Positions 51,663 through 64,000 of a stretch of 64,000 bases of DNA are shown here, one piece after another. Source of the DNA: Deinococcus multiflagellatus. Its GTDB lineage: Bacteria; Deinococcota; Deinococci; Deinococcales; Deinococcaceae. The stretch lies in contig NZ_JAIQXV010000011.1 in assembly GCF_020166415.1 (NCBI RefSeq), positions 62,001 through 126,000 on the forward strand, given 5' to 3'. The notes under the pieces were generated by a model. That model made no database searches and was not told where the DNA came from. It worked only from the letters and a program-made list of their open reading frames with translations. The translations under genes and the position numbers were made by a program. Every line of letters starts with the position of its first letter. The first letter of the stretch is position 1.

Positions 51663-52433
51663 ATGATGGACATTCTCAGTCAACTGGGCGGCCTGGGCGG
51701 CGCCGGACAGACCCTGGGCCGGCAACTGGGCACCAGCCCGCAGCAAACCGAAGCGGCCATGGAAGCGGCCCTGCCCCTCCTGCTGGGCGCCCTGACGCGC
51801 AACGCCGCGCAGCCCGGCGGCCTGGACACCCTGGGCCGCGCGCTGGACCGCCACGACGGCTCGGCCCTCAGCGCCTTTGGGCAGGGGCAGATGCCCGACA
51901 TGACCGACGGCCAGAAGATTCTGGGCCACGTCTTCGGCGGCCAGCAGACCCAGGCCGCGCAGGCGGTGGGCCGCCGCGCGGGGATTGATCCGCAGCTGGC
52001 CATGCAGCTGCTGACCATGCTGGCGCCGCTGGTGCTGGGCTACCTCAGCCGGCAGCGTCAGGGGCAGGGCGGCGGGGGCTTTCCTGGGCAGGGCGGAGCT
52101 TTCCCCGGTCAGGGCGGCGGCGCCGATCTGGGCAGCATTCTGGGCGGACTGCTGGGCGGCGCAGGCGGCGGCCTGGGCAACATCCTGGGGGGCATGCTGG
52201 GGGGCGCTCCGGCCCAGCCCATGCCGCGCCAGCCTGACCCCTACAACCAGGGCGGCAGCGTGCTGGGCGGCGGCCCCGTGATTCCGGGCTACCCCAGCCC
52301 GGCCTCGCCGCAGGGCCCGGCCCAGAGGGGCGGCGGTGACCTGTTTGGCACCCTGAACCGCGCCCTGGACCGCGACGGCGACGGCGGCGCCCTGGATGAC
52401 CTGATCGGCATGTTCGGCGGCGGCCGGCGCTAA
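51663..52433 (+). CDS. DUF937 (YidB-like) protein with Gly-rich linker
   Basis: 256 residues. DUF937 domain in residues 1-135 (DILSQLGGLGGAGQTLGRQLG, MEAALPLLLGALTRN), then a Gly/Gln-rich stretch and a C-terminal DLFGTLNRALDRDGDGGALDDLIGMF that resembles a calcium-binding-like Asp loop. ATG 51663 has AAGGAGG at 51648-51654, 8 bases upstream. Role unknown. Confidence 0.85.
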   Translation: MMDILSQLGGLGGAGQTLGRQLGTSPQQTEAAMEAALPLLLGALTRNAAQPGGLDTLGRALDRHDGSALSAFGQGQMPDMTDGQKILGHVFGGQQTQAAQAVGRRAGIDPQLAMQLLTMLAPLVLGYLSRQRQGQGGGGFPGQGGAFPGQGGGADLGSILGGLLGGAGGGLGNILGGMLGGAPAQPMPRQPDPYNQGGSVLGGGPVIPGYPSPASPQGPAQRGGGDLFGTLNRALDRDGDGGALDDLIGMFGGGRR

Positions 52434-52476
52434 GACGGTCAGGCGCGGTGCGCTTCGACGCGCCCCAGCACGAAAC

Positions 52477-52513
52477 AAAGCCCTCCCGGACCAGTGGCGT
52501 CCGGGAGGGCTTT
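52477..52513. terminator. Bidirectional terminator
   Basis: AAAGCCCTCCCGGAC (52477-52491) and GTCCGGGAGGGCTTT (52499-52513) pair perfectly over 15 bases between convergent genes; the A/T ends serve both strands. Confidence 0.9.
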
Positions 52514-52523
52514 GTGTGGGTGC

Positions 52524-53174
52524 TCAGGCCGGTTGCAGGGTCTTGGCGGCCAGCTGCTGCGCCAGGGCGCGGGCGCGCTCAGCGGCTTCGGCCATGATCT
52601 CGTCGCTGCGGCCGGGGTCGAAGTTCAGGCCCTCGGCAAACACGGTTTCCACGTCGGTGACCCCCAGGAAGCCCAGGAAGGCGCGCAGGTGGCTGGCCGA
52701 ATGCTCCATGGCGCTGGCCTCGGGGGCGCTCCAGAAGCCGCCGCGCGTCTCTACGATCACGGCCTGCTTGCCGGTCGCCAAGCCTATGGGGCCCTGCGGA
52801 CCGTAGCGGAAGGTCTTGCCCGCCACCGCCACGGCGTCCATGTACGCCTTGACCATGGGGGGGTAGCCAAAGTTCCACATGGGGGCGGCGAACACCAGCA
52901 GGTCGGTGTCCAGGAACTGGTCCACCAGTTCGCCCAGGCGCGCCACCTTCTGGGCCTCGTGGGGCAGCAGGTCTTCCTGCCGCGCCAGCTTGCCCCAGCC
53001 GGTCATCACGTCGGCGTCAATCAGGGGAATGTCGGCGGCGTACAGGTCCAGAGCCGTCACCTGCGCCCCCGGGTGAGCGGCCACGTAGGCCTCGACAAAG
53101 TGCTGCCCCAGTTGGCGCGAGGTCGATTCCGCCAGCGGTTTGGGATTGCCCTGAACAAACAAGACTTTGGTCAT
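52524..53174 (-). CDS. azoR: FMN-dependent NADH-azoreductase
   Basis: 216 residues. Flavodoxin-like FMN enzyme that reduces azo dyes and quinones. FVQGNPKPLAESTSRQLG is the phosphate-binding loop, AAPMWNFGYPPMVKAYMDAV the FMN-isoalloxazine contact, and ETRGGFWS the second contact, all as in AzoR. It has GGAGG 7 bases before ATG 53174 and a near-consensus promoter further upstream. Confidence 0.93.
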   Translation of the reverse strand: MTKVLFVQGNPKPLAESTSRQLGQHFVEAYVAAHPGAQVTALDLYAADIPLIDADVMTGWGKLARQEDLLPHEAQKVARLGELVDQFLDTDLLVFAAPMWNFGYPPMVKAYMDAVAVAGKTFRYGPQGPIGLATGKQAVIVETRGGFWSAPEASAMEHSASHLRAFLGFLGVTDVETVFAEGLNFDPGRSDEIMAEAAERARALAQQLAAKTLQPA

Positions 53175-53227
53175 GATGTGCCCTCCAGAAACAAGTGGGC
53201 GCCTGCGTGACGCCTCTGCTGCGCCAC

Positions 53228-53257
53228 ACCATAATTCCTTCCAGTTTATTTTGTCAA
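53228..53257 (-). promoter_or_regulatory. azoR promoter, TTGACA-18-TATGGT
   Basis: On the minus strand TTGACA (53257-53252), an 18-base AT-rich spacer and TATGGT (53233-53228). The CTTGACA half-site resembles the TetR operators at 17012-17068, which could be chance. Confidence 0.6.
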
Positions 53258-53311
53258 GTTGAGTGAATCGTCCAGGCCTTTAAGGTTTCAAGCAAAGAGA
53301 CCCCTCTGCGC

Positions 53312-54265
53312 TTAGCCCACCAAGTCCCGTGACCGGGGCTGGTAGCCCGGGGGCGTATCTTCCTGGCCGGCAAAGAGGCTGGTGGTGAGGTAGCGGGCGC
53401 CGGTGTCGCAGGCGATGGTTGCCACGCGCTTGCCGGGCCCCAGGCGCCGGGCCACCGCCAGCGCGGCCCAGACCATCGCGCCGCTGCTCATGCCCACGAA
53501 CACGCCTTCTTCGCGTGCCAGCCGCCGGGCCAGGGGGTAGGCGTCCTCTTCCCAGACCTCTATCACCTCGTCAATCACCGAGCGGTCCAGGTTGTCGGGG
53601 ATGAAGCCGGGGCCCATGCCCTGAAAGCCGTGGCTGCCCATCACACCGCCGCTGAGCACGTTGCTGCGCGCGGGTTCGCAGGCGATCACCTGCACGGCCG
53701 GGTTCTGCCTTTTCAGAAAGCGCCCCACCCCGCTGATGGTGCCGCCGGTGCCGCTGCCGTACACAAAAGCGTCTATCCGGCCGTCCATCTGCGCCCACAG
53801 TTCGGGGCCGGTGGTGCGCTCGTGGGTGGCGGGGTTGGCGGGGTTGGCAAACTGGTTCATCATGACGGCGCCGCGTTCCTCCACGATCTTCTCGGCCTCT
53901 TCAATGGCGGCCAGCATCCGGCGGGCCGGGTCGGTCAGCACCAGTTCGGCGCCGTAAGCCACCAGGGTGCGTTTGCGCTCCTCGCTCATGCTGGCGGGCA
54001 TGCACAGAATCAGCTTGTAGCCCTTGGCCGCCGCCACCTGCGCCAGCCCAATGCCGGTGTTGCCGCTGGTGGGTTCCACAATGGTGCCGCCGGGCTGCAG
54101 CACGCCCCGGCGCTCGGCGTCTTCCACCAGCCCCAGGGCGGTGCGGTCCTTGATGCTGCCGCCGGGGTTCTGGCCCTCCAGTTTCACGAACACCTCGGCC
54201 ATGCCGCTCTCCGTAACGCGCTGCAGCTGCAGCAGCGGGGTCTGACCGATCAGCGCCTGAATCAT
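53312..54265 (-). CDS. cysK: Cysteine synthase (O-acetylserine sulfhydrylase)
   Basis: 317 residues. PLP fold-II enzyme making cysteine. PLP lysine in GGSIKDR (Lys39), substrate loop EPTSGNTGIGLA, phosphate loop GSGTGGTISGVGR and the end motif GMSSGAMVWAA are all present. ATG 54265 is chosen; no upstream residues fit the family. Whether it is CysK or CysM type cannot be told with confidence. Confidence 0.94.
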   Translation of the reverse strand: MIQALIGQTPLLQLQRVTESGMAEVFVKLEGQNPGGSIKDRTALGLVEDAERRGVLQPGGTIVEPTSGNTGIGLAQVAAAKGYKLILCMPASMSEERKRTLVAYGAELVLTDPARRMLAAIEEAEKIVEERGAVMMNQFANPANPATHERTTGPELWAQMDGRIDAFVYGSGTGGTISGVGRFLKRQNPAVQVIACEPARSNVLSGGVMGSHGFQGMGPGFIPDNLDRSVIDEVIEVWEEDAYPLARRLAREEGVFVGMSSGAMVWAALAVARRLGPGKRVATIACDTGARYLTTSLFAGQEDTPPGYQPRSRDLVG

Positions 54266-54349
54266 GGGCCCCAGGATAGGCCGCGCCCGGCCCCCACAGG
54301 TGGGGCCGCCCCCACACAAAGCAGGAGCGGCCCGGGATGCAAGAGGGAT

Positions 54350-56035
54350 TTACAGAGGACGTTCGCTGCGGTTGGGGTCCGTCTGAGGTTGGGTGGCCTG
54401 GGTCTGGGTGGGTTGGGTCTGGGCCGTCTGGCCGGGCACCGCAGGCTCGGGCTGGGTCTCCAGCGCCGCCTCGCCGTGGGCTTCCGGGCGGCTGGCCAGG
54501 GGGTCCAGGTGCGGCTCGTCCTTGCTGACACTGCTCACCAGAATGTCTAGCACGTCGCCGTCGCGCGCCGCCTGCACCGCCTTGTGGGTCACGATCTCGC
54601 CAATGTTCAGGATGATCGAGTCGTCGGGGGCCAGGATCACGCGGGTGACCGGGCGACCCAGGGCGTCGCGCACCCGCTGTTCCAGGGCGTCCTGCTGGCG
54701 CTGTTCCAGGGCGCCTTCGGCCTGCTCGCGCTTGTCGCCCAGCCACGCCTTGGCACGGTCAATCAGGCTGCCCGCACTTTCGGTCACGCTGGCCAGCCCG
54801 CTGCTGGCGGGGGCCGCCGCCGCGTGCACCGCGCTGCCGGTGGTGGCCGCAATCAGGGCGCTTTCCACACCCACATGGCGGGCACGGTCGGCAATGGCCG
54901 GGGTCACGATCTGGCCGGTGGCCGCCACGATGCTGCCGCCCGGGGCGCGCACGTCGGTTTTCACCCGGCGCCCAATGGCCGCTTCTACCGAGTTGGGGTC
55001 GACCTGCTGGCGCTCGCGGTAGCTCTGCACGCCCTCCTGAATGGCGCCGCCCGTGGCCGCTGCGGTCAGGGCCGCCAGACGGCCGGTCTGCTCGGCGCGG
55101 TCGGCCTGGTGGCTGGTGATCACGGCGCCGGCCGGCACAATCACTTCGCCGGCGTCGGTGCTGATTTCGCTGCGGGCGGTCTTGCCCACCACGTAGGCCT
55201 TCTGGCGCTCGGCGGTGGCGTTCTTCACGTCCTCGTAGGTGTCCTGCACGCGCTCGCGGGCGCTGCCGTAGGCGTCGGCCAGCACGCCCCCGGTGGCGGC
55301 GGTGGCCAGCGCGGTCAGCTTGCCAGCGGCGTCGGCGGCCTCGGCGTGGGCCTCGGTGATCGTCTCGCCCTTGGCGACCAGCAGGCGGCCGTCCTCGTCG
55401 GTGATGTCGCCGCCCGCCGTCTTGCCCACCACGAATTCCTTCTGGCGCTCCTTGGTGGCGTCGGCAATGTTCTCGTAGGCGCCCTTGATGCTCTGCCCGG
55501 CCGAGGCCAGCGCGCCCTTCAGGCCGCCGTCCTCCTGCTCCTGCATGGCCTGGGCCACGGCCGGCGGCACCAGCGCGGTGTCCACGCCAATCTGCACCTG
55601 TTCCGGCGCCGGCACGAAGGTGCGCCCGCTGCTCAGGTCGGCAAACAGGCCGCCCGTGGCTTCGTAGCCCTCCACACGGCCGGTGTGGTCATCGAAAAAC
55701 ACGTCGGCAATCTTGCCCAGGTTCTGGCCGTCGGTGGTCAGCAGGGTCAGGCCCACGAGGCTGACTTTGCTGTCCAGGGCGTCTTTCAGGCGGCCGTCCT
55801 CGCGGGTGGTGGTCACGTCGTCGGGGGTGCCGATCATGATGGCGTCCTCGCCGATGCTGCGAATGCGCTCGAACGGCACCACCTTGGCGGCGCTGAACCA
55901 GCCGCCCTCGTCCACCAGCAGCCCCAGCACCTGATTGGCCTGATGGTCAAAAATCACGTCGTGAACGCGGTCGATGCGCTCGCCACTGCCCACAGCGACA
56001 ATCGGGCGACCCAGCAGATCCTTGCCTTTAATCAT
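54350..56035 (-). CDS. PRC-barrel protein with four internal repeats
   Basis: 561 residues. Two PRC-barrel-like domains (residues 1-65, [20 protein letters not shown]; and 85-150, [19 protein letters not shown]) come first. Four copies of a roughly 45-60 residue unit follow, with the pattern G.xVxxxIxxxDGxxivxxGxxIT then an Ala-rich helix: [81 protein letters not shown] Gln/Thr/Pro tail ends the protein. PRC-barrel proteins often act in photosynthetic-reaction-centre-like or RNA-metabolism settings; here it may be an envelope stress protein. ATG 56035 has GGAG 8 bases upstream. Confidence 0.8.
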   Translation of the reverse strand: MIKGKDLLGRPIVAVGSGERIDRVHDVIFDHQANQVLGLLVDEGGWFSAAKVVPFERIRSIGEDAIMIGTPDDVTTTREDGRLKDALDSKVSLVGLTLLTTDGQNLGKIADVFFDDHTGRVEGYEATGGLFADLSSGRTFVPAPEQVQIGVDTALVPPAVAQAMQEQEDGGLKGALASAGQSIKGAYENIADATKERQKEFVVGKTAGGDITDEDGRLLVAKGETITEAHAEAADAAGKLTALATAATGGVLADAYGSARERVQDTYEDVKNATAERQKAYVVGKTARSEISTDAGEVIVPAGAVITSHQADRAEQTGRLAALTAAATGGAIQEGVQSYRERQQVDPNSVEAAIGRRVKTDVRAPGGSIVAATGQIVTPAIADRARHVGVESALIAATTGSAVHAAAAPASSGLASVTESAGSLIDRAKAWLGDKREQAEGALEQRQQDALEQRVRDALGRPVTRVILAPDDSIILNIGEIVTHKAVQAARDGDVLDILVSSVSKDEPHLDPLASRPEAHGEAALETQPEPAVPGQTAQTQPTQTQATQPQTDPNRSERPL

Positions 56036-56115
56036 GCAGCACGCTCCAGAAAGGGAAAAAAGAGAGGGGTAGAGGGGGAAGGGCCTAGCTTAGCCCCACA
56101 CCAGCAGGGGCAGAT

Positions 56116-56154
56116 GGGCCGGCCGCCTTGCACCTTCAGGCGGACAGCCGGCCC
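56116..56154 (-). terminator. Hairpin after the 45-residue membrane protein
   Basis: GGCCGGCCGCCT and AGGCGGACAGCCGGCC pair with a small bulge just past the stop at 56165. Confidence 0.5.
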
Positions 56155-56164
56155 CGGCCCCGCC

Positions 56165-56302
56165 TCAGATAAAGCCGAGATCCAGCAGCCCCTGGGGCTT
56201 GAGGTAGAAGAAATACAGCAGCAGGAACAGCACCAGCAGGATGATCACGATCAGCAGCACGCGTCCGCCACCGCCGCCGGAATTGCCTTTTAATCGGGTC
56301 AT
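56165..56302 (-). CDS. 45-residue single-pass membrane protein
   Basis: Reads MTRLKGNSGGGGG, then a strong hydrophobic helix RVLLIVIILLVLFLLLYFFY (residues 14-33), then LKPQGLLDLGFI. ATG 56302 has GGAGG 4 bases upstream, and a hairpin follows the stop. It is upstream of and in line with the PRC-barrel gene, 129 bases away. Small-protein shape and its own Shine-Dalgarno make it likely real; function unknown. Confidence 0.7.
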   Translation of the reverse strand: MTRLKGNSGGGGGRVLLIVIILLVLFLLLYFFYLKPQGLLDLGFI

Positions 56303-56541
56303 AGGGCCTCCGTCAGGCAGTGTAAGAAGGCGGCCCTGCCCGGCGCCATGTCCTAGCCGTTACCGCCGCTTGACCCATTCTTGGGCTCCTCTTTAATGAC
56401 CTTCAGACTTCATAAGAAGGTAAGCGGGCGCGCGGTTTGAAAGCACTGTTCCACCCCTGCCAGAAGCCCAACAGCGAGTGCGGGCCCACGGCCAGGGCCA
56501 GTCGGCTGGACGGCGGTCCCCAGGGCGCCCAGACCAGGGCG

Positions 56542-56547
56542 TACTCT
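56542..56547 (+). promoter_or_regulatory. -10 box TACTCT for the P-loop gene
   Basis: TACTCT ends 7 bases before ATG 56555; leaderless. Confidence 0.5.
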
Positions 56548-56554
56548 CGGGGCC

Positions 56555-57336
56555 ATGAGTGCTGCTTTGGCGTTTTTAAGGGCTGCCCCTCCCCCACCCG
56601 GCCCCGGTGAGCGCCCGCTGGCCGCGTGGCCCCTGACGGTGCTGGTGGGGGTGACTGGCGTGGGCAAAAGCACCGCGCTGGCGGCCCTGCGCGGGCTGGG
56701 CAGCGGCGTGCAGGTGCTGCCCGACCGCCGCGAGGTCACCGACGCGGTGATGATCGGGCCGCTGGCGGGCGGGCCGGTGCGTGACCGGGAAGAACGCTTT
56801 GCCCTGACGGCCCGCTACCGCGAGACGCACCCGGGCGGTATGGCCCAGGCGCTGGGCTCTCTGGTGGCGGACACGGCACACTGGACCGGCCCGCTGGTCT
56901 TCGACGGCCTGCGCGGGCTGGACGAGGTGCAATACGCGGCGCAGACCTTTCCGGCGTGGCGTTTTGTGGCGCTGGGGGCCCCGGACCGCGTGCGGGTGGA
57001 GCGCCTGCTGGGCCGCGCCGACGCCTTTGATCAGGTGGCTGCGGCGGGCAGCGGCCAGCACCTGCGCGCCGAGCTGGCGGCCCTGCCGGGCGCAGCGCAG
57101 GTGTTCTCAGCCGCCGACCTGGACACACTGGCGGGGCTGGCGGCCCAGGGTCACGCCCCGGCCGACCTTCTGGCCAAGACAAAGATTGTGCTCAGCGAGC
57201 GCCGCCATTACGACCCGGCCGCCGCCGAGGCCTTTTTGCGCACCCTGCCCCCCACGCGGGCGCTGGTGCTGGACACCCACCGCCTTGCCCCGGCTGAGGT
57301 GGCGGCGGCCATTCAGGGCTGGACCGGAGAAATGCC

Positions 57337-57340
<4 letters not shown>
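56555..57340 (+). CDS. P-loop ATPase/kinase-like protein, unknown
   Basis: 261 residues. Walker [11 protein letters not shown] near residue 32-41 and a FDGLRGLDE Walker-B-like stretch; the middle [20 protein letters not shown] is charged. No clear family. ATG 56555 is leaderless. It overlaps the enolase-superfamily gene by 4 bases, so the pair is co-expressed; a shared cell-wall or amino-acid role is a guess. Confidence 0.75.
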
Positions 57341-58425
<1,085 letters not shown>

Positions 58426-58831
58426 GTGAAGGGGGGGAAAACAGCGGGGGCCAGGCAGAACTCCAGGGATGCTACTCCAGCCCGAGCCACTCGGTGGCCC
58501 CCTCACCCTTCCGTCGCTCCGCTCCTCCCTCCCTCTCCCACCAGGGGAGAGGGGCACACAGCAAGCGATCTCGAGAGAAGCTGGTCATTTTCAGCCCGTC
58601 TCAGGGGGCCTTGCAGGGGCGGCCTGTTTTCTTTCAGGGGTTGGTGCGTGCCCCGCACCGCACCGACCTCCACACCCTGGGCCTCGAATCAGGCAAACCC
58701 TCGCCAGCACGGCTTTCCGTCCATCACCCATCAACTTTCAACCATCACCCTCCCCCCCTTCCTGTCTAGACCCTGGCCCTTTCTCGGACAAAGGTCATAC
58801 GCTTGTCAGAAATGGCGGACAATAATGAGGC
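58426..58831. other. Spacer with TCGCTCCGCT word and CCATCA repeats
   Basis: No gene supported. Holds TCGCTCCGCT (58514-58523), a C/G near-palindrome (CTCTCCCACCAGGGGAGAG, 58537-58555) and ATCA repeats at 58719-58750. A promoter for the next gene is not clear. Confidence 0.5.
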
Positions 58832-59098
58832 ATGGATCAAGAGATGTTAAACGCCCTGCTGCTGCCGCTGATGTTCAGCATGATTGGGGGCACCTTTGTC
58901 TTTCTATACCGCCCCGAACAGCGCGCGCAGGGCCTGCTGATCCTGACCCTGTTTCAACTGGTGGGCGCGGCGGGCTACGCCATGAAGCCCACGCTGGAAC
59001 TGTTTGCCCTGCTGTGCGTACACGCCCTGGCGGTCCTGGTGCTGCTGACCCGCCACCTGCAGGCGCCGCTGCCCGTGGTGCAGCCCGAACGGAAGTAA
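58832..59098 (+). CDS. Small membrane protein, unknown
   Basis: 88 residues with three hydrophobic segments (about 7-25, 34-52, 56-74). ATG 58832 with GAGG immediately before it; the leader is AT-rich. A perfect terminator follows. Function unknown. Confidence 0.65.
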   Translation: MDQEMLNALLLPLMFSMIGGTFVFLYRPEQRAQGLLILTLFQLVGAAGYAMKPTLELFALLCVHALAVLVLLTRHLQAPLPVVQPERK

Positions 59099-59113
59099 GC
59101 TGCCCTCCACAAG

Positions 59114-59142
59114 ATTCCGGCCCACCTGCCGGAATTTTTTTT
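59114..59142 (+). terminator. Intrinsic terminator with T-run
   Basis: ATTCCGGC (59114-59121) and GCCGGAAT (59128-59135) form an 8-base stem with a 6-base loop, then seven further T bases. Confidence 0.92.
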
Positions 59143-59232
59143 GCCCCAAGGGACGCGCTGGGCTGAGCCACCAAGAAGAAATGATTTCTGGAGATGGGGG
59201 AAAACCACAGAACAGCGAAGATCCCTGCCACG

Positions 59233-59261
59233 CGCGGCCCACAGCAGATGCCTGGGCCGCG
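59233..59261 (-). terminator. Hairpin terminator of the 163-residue gene
   Basis: CGCGGCCCA (59233-59241) and TGGGCCGCG (59253-59261) pair over 9 bases, 20 bases past the stop on the minus strand. Confidence 0.55.
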
Positions 59262-59280
59262 TGCGTTGCTCTGGCGCTTC

Positions 59281-59772
59281 CTAGCCCGAACTGGGGGGAC
59301 GCAGCAGACGGCGCATCACCGCTTCCATCCCGCGCAGGACAGGCGGGCTGCGCAGGCAGTTCACCAGTGCGCGTTCGGCGGCGTGCTCACTGCCGCCCAG
59401 GGCCCCCTGCAGGGCCTCGCGGACGGGCGGGTGCCACTGCCCGGCCTGGGTCAGCAGCAGACCGTCCAGCAGATCAGCCACCGGCAAGCCCTGGCCCAGG
59501 CGGTCCCCGGGCCACCACGTCTGCAGCTGCGGCTGGCCCAGGCGGTCCAAGGTGACCTCGGCGCGCAGGGGCGTGCCAGAGCGGCGCGCCACCTGTTCCA
59601 GGGTGGGCAGCAGGGCCCCCACCAGATTCAGGGCGAGGCTGCGGCCCAGCAGGGTCAGGCGGGGCGGGTCCTGTGCGCTGACCTGCAGGGTCTGGGTCAG
59701 GCGCCGGGCCAGGCGGTCGCCCTCGGCCAGCAGGGCGGGGCGCACCTCATCGGAAAACGTCACAGCCGCCAT
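59281..59772 (-). CDS. Hypothetical cytoplasmic protein
   Basis: 163 residues, no signal or membrane segments. The order of short strands and helices (LTLLGRSLALNLVGALLPTLEQVARRSG; LRAEVTLDRLGQPQLQTWWPGDRLGQGL) looks like a compact alpha/beta domain, but no family is recognised. Divergent from glgP, 103 bases away. ATG 59772 is the first plausible start. Confidence 0.65.
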   Translation of the reverse strand: MAAVTFSDEVRPALLAEGDRLARRLTQTLQVSAQDPPRLTLLGRSLALNLVGALLPTLEQVARRSGTPLRAEVTLDRLGQPQLQTWWPGDRLGQGLPVADLLDGLLLTQAGQWHPPVREALQGALGGSEHAAERALVNCLRSPPVLRGMEAVMRRLLRPPSSG

Positions 59773-59860
59773 GCTGCCACGAAACGGCGCCCGGCCCACC
59801 CCCCCGGCGCCGTACAGACGAGGCCCCGGCAGCGCGAACCCAGGCCAAAGGGCCGTCGTG

Positions 59861-59866
59861 TAAGCT
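59861..59866 (+). promoter_or_regulatory. -10 box TAAGCT for glgP
   Basis: TAAGCT ends 9 bases before ATG 59876. Confidence 0.5.
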
Positions 59867-59875
59867 CAGGGGTGT

Positions 59876-62392
<2,517 letters not shown>

Positions 62393-62409
62393 GGGGATAA
62401 GTGAAAGGA

Positions 62410-62442
62410 CCCCCGGGTGCGGTTGCGCGCCGGGGGCTTTTT
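62410..62442 (+). terminator. Terminator of glgP
   Basis: CCCCCGG (62410-62416) and CCGGGGG (62430-62436) pair, followed by CTTTTTG. Confidence 0.85.
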
Positions 62443-62456
62443 GTTGGGCCATGAGC

Positions 62457-62758
62457 CCTAGCAGGACTTTGTCAGTGTTCGTCGTGTTCAACGGATGTGG
62501 GACACTCCTGCTGTGTCGCTCAGCCATCAGGAAGCCAACCTTGCAATTTTGGAGCGTCTGCTCGAAGCCGTAGAAGCTGAGCCCGACCAGCGATTCGGTC
62601 AGCTGTTGTGGAATTTCGGCGTGCTGATGCCTGCGGAGGAAGGGGGCATCAAGGACCCATACGAAGATGAATCCATAGCCATCCTCCATCGGATGGAAAA
62701 GCGCATCCAAGAGCTAAAAAAGTGGCCCCACTACAAGAAGTGACAAAGTCCTGCTAGG
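62457..62758 (+). mobile_element. Small TIR-bounded element carrying one ORF
   Basis: 302 bases. Ends are CCTAGCAGGACTTTGTCA (62457-62474) and its exact reverse complement TGACAAAGTCCTGCTAGG (62741-62758), 18 bases perfect. CCATGAG is repeated outside both ends (62449-62455 and 62759-62765; GGCCATGAG if the end G bases are counted), as for a 7-9 base target duplication. It sits between glgP and mglA and contains one ORF and no transposase. Confidence 0.75.
62495..62743 (+). CDS. Small protein carried in TIR-bounded element
   Basis: 82 residues, acidic and helical, no membrane segment. The core RFGQLLWNFGVL and DPYEDESIAILHRMEKRI follow the pattern of small bacterial proteins of the xRxGQLI...DPFYxEDxxL kind seen in several phyla, with no known activity. 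It is unlike any transposase. Its TGA stop is the first base-triplet of the right terminal repeat, so element end and gene end coincide. ATG 62495 or GTG 62513 could be the start; neither has a strong Shine-Dalgarno. Confidence 0.7.
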   Translation: MWDTPAVSLSHQEANLAILERLLEAVEAEPDQRFGQLLWNFGVLMPAEEGGIKDPYEDESIAILHRMEKRIQELKKWPHYKK

Positions 62759-62871
62759 CCATGAGGAACCGCAGGAGCGGGCCCTTCGCCCCCGCTTTTA
62801 GCCATCCCCCATAAGCCATGGGCCATGCGCCGGGGTCTCCCCCATAGCCCATGGCCCAGAGCCCAAAGCCC

Positions 62872-63462
<591 letters not shown>

Positions 63463-63491
63463 GGGTGTCCTCCTGAAGTGTGCGCGCGGCC

Positions 63492-63977
<486 letters not shown>

Positions 63978-64000
63978 ATGCCCGTCAGTGTAAAGGCGTT

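Noticed and set aside
56332..56400. Possible 19-21 residue leader peptide on the minus strand with a GAGGAG site
   Set aside because: Too short and too Arg/Pro/Gly-rich to separate from chance; no attenuator hairpin follows it.

Overview
The window looks like chromosomal DNA of a Deinococcus species. The grounds are high-GC, gene-dense sequence, a cyanophycin gene set, MglA/MglB-type proteins, a single-chain glycyl-tRNA synthetase behind a T-box leader, and many genes that have a TANNNT hexamer 5-9 bases before the start codon and no Shine-Dalgarno site (leaderless transcription, known to be common in this genus). The genus call is inference; no rRNA or tRNA gene was seen.

Layout. 1-3931: cyanophycin synthesis and breakdown (cphA, cut by the window edge; iaaA; cphB), translationally coupled. 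3932-4425: a MITE-like element and hairpins. 4426-8608: two stand-alone receiver proteins, ApaG, an M42 aminopeptidase, a DusA-type tRNA dihydrouridine synthase and a small disordered protein. 8609-10676: an AT-rich island with one eight-helix membrane protein gene, flanked by about 160-base diverged inverted repeats; it is the most foreign-looking segment. 10677-15926: HelD-like helicase, a secreted protein, the glycine T-box and glyS. 16024-24377: TetR/quinone reductase pair with two palindromic operators, secreted hydrolase, panD, rqcH, bamA. 24638-28573: yggS-divIVA-P450-kinase-like chain, the last gene damaged by a 133-base insertion. 28528-37795: hypothetical and secreted proteins, DUF554, nspC, a Sel1-like protein, rpe-comB. 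37966-44672: ArsR-like regulator with ABC pair, then methylmalonyl-CoA mutase with its GTPase MeaB three genes downstream. 44785-49658: two diverged alkyladenine glycosylases, two membrane proteins and a three-gene ABC-2 exporter. 49894-56302: an ABC exporter with a deleted C-terminus, DUF937 protein, azoreductase, cysteine synthase, PRC-barrel protein and a 45-residue membrane protein. 56555-63977: ATPase, enolase-superfamily enzyme, glucan phosphorylase, a small TIR-bounded element carrying an ORF, and mglA-mglB.

Genes that work together: cphA/iaaA/cphB store nitrogen as cyanophycin and recover Asp and Arg; mutase and MeaB run the B12-dependent methylmalonyl-CoA to succinyl-CoA step; mglA/mglB form a GTPase/GAP polarity pair; TetR probably represses the adjacent quinone reductase; yggS and divIVA share an operon as in many bacteria.

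Best candidates for something new: the inverted-repeat-bounded AT-rich gene (8723-10434), the 302-base element with its own ORF (62457-62758), the second alkyladenine glycosylase lacking two conserved base-flipping pocket residues, and the dispersed heptamer repeats between genes.
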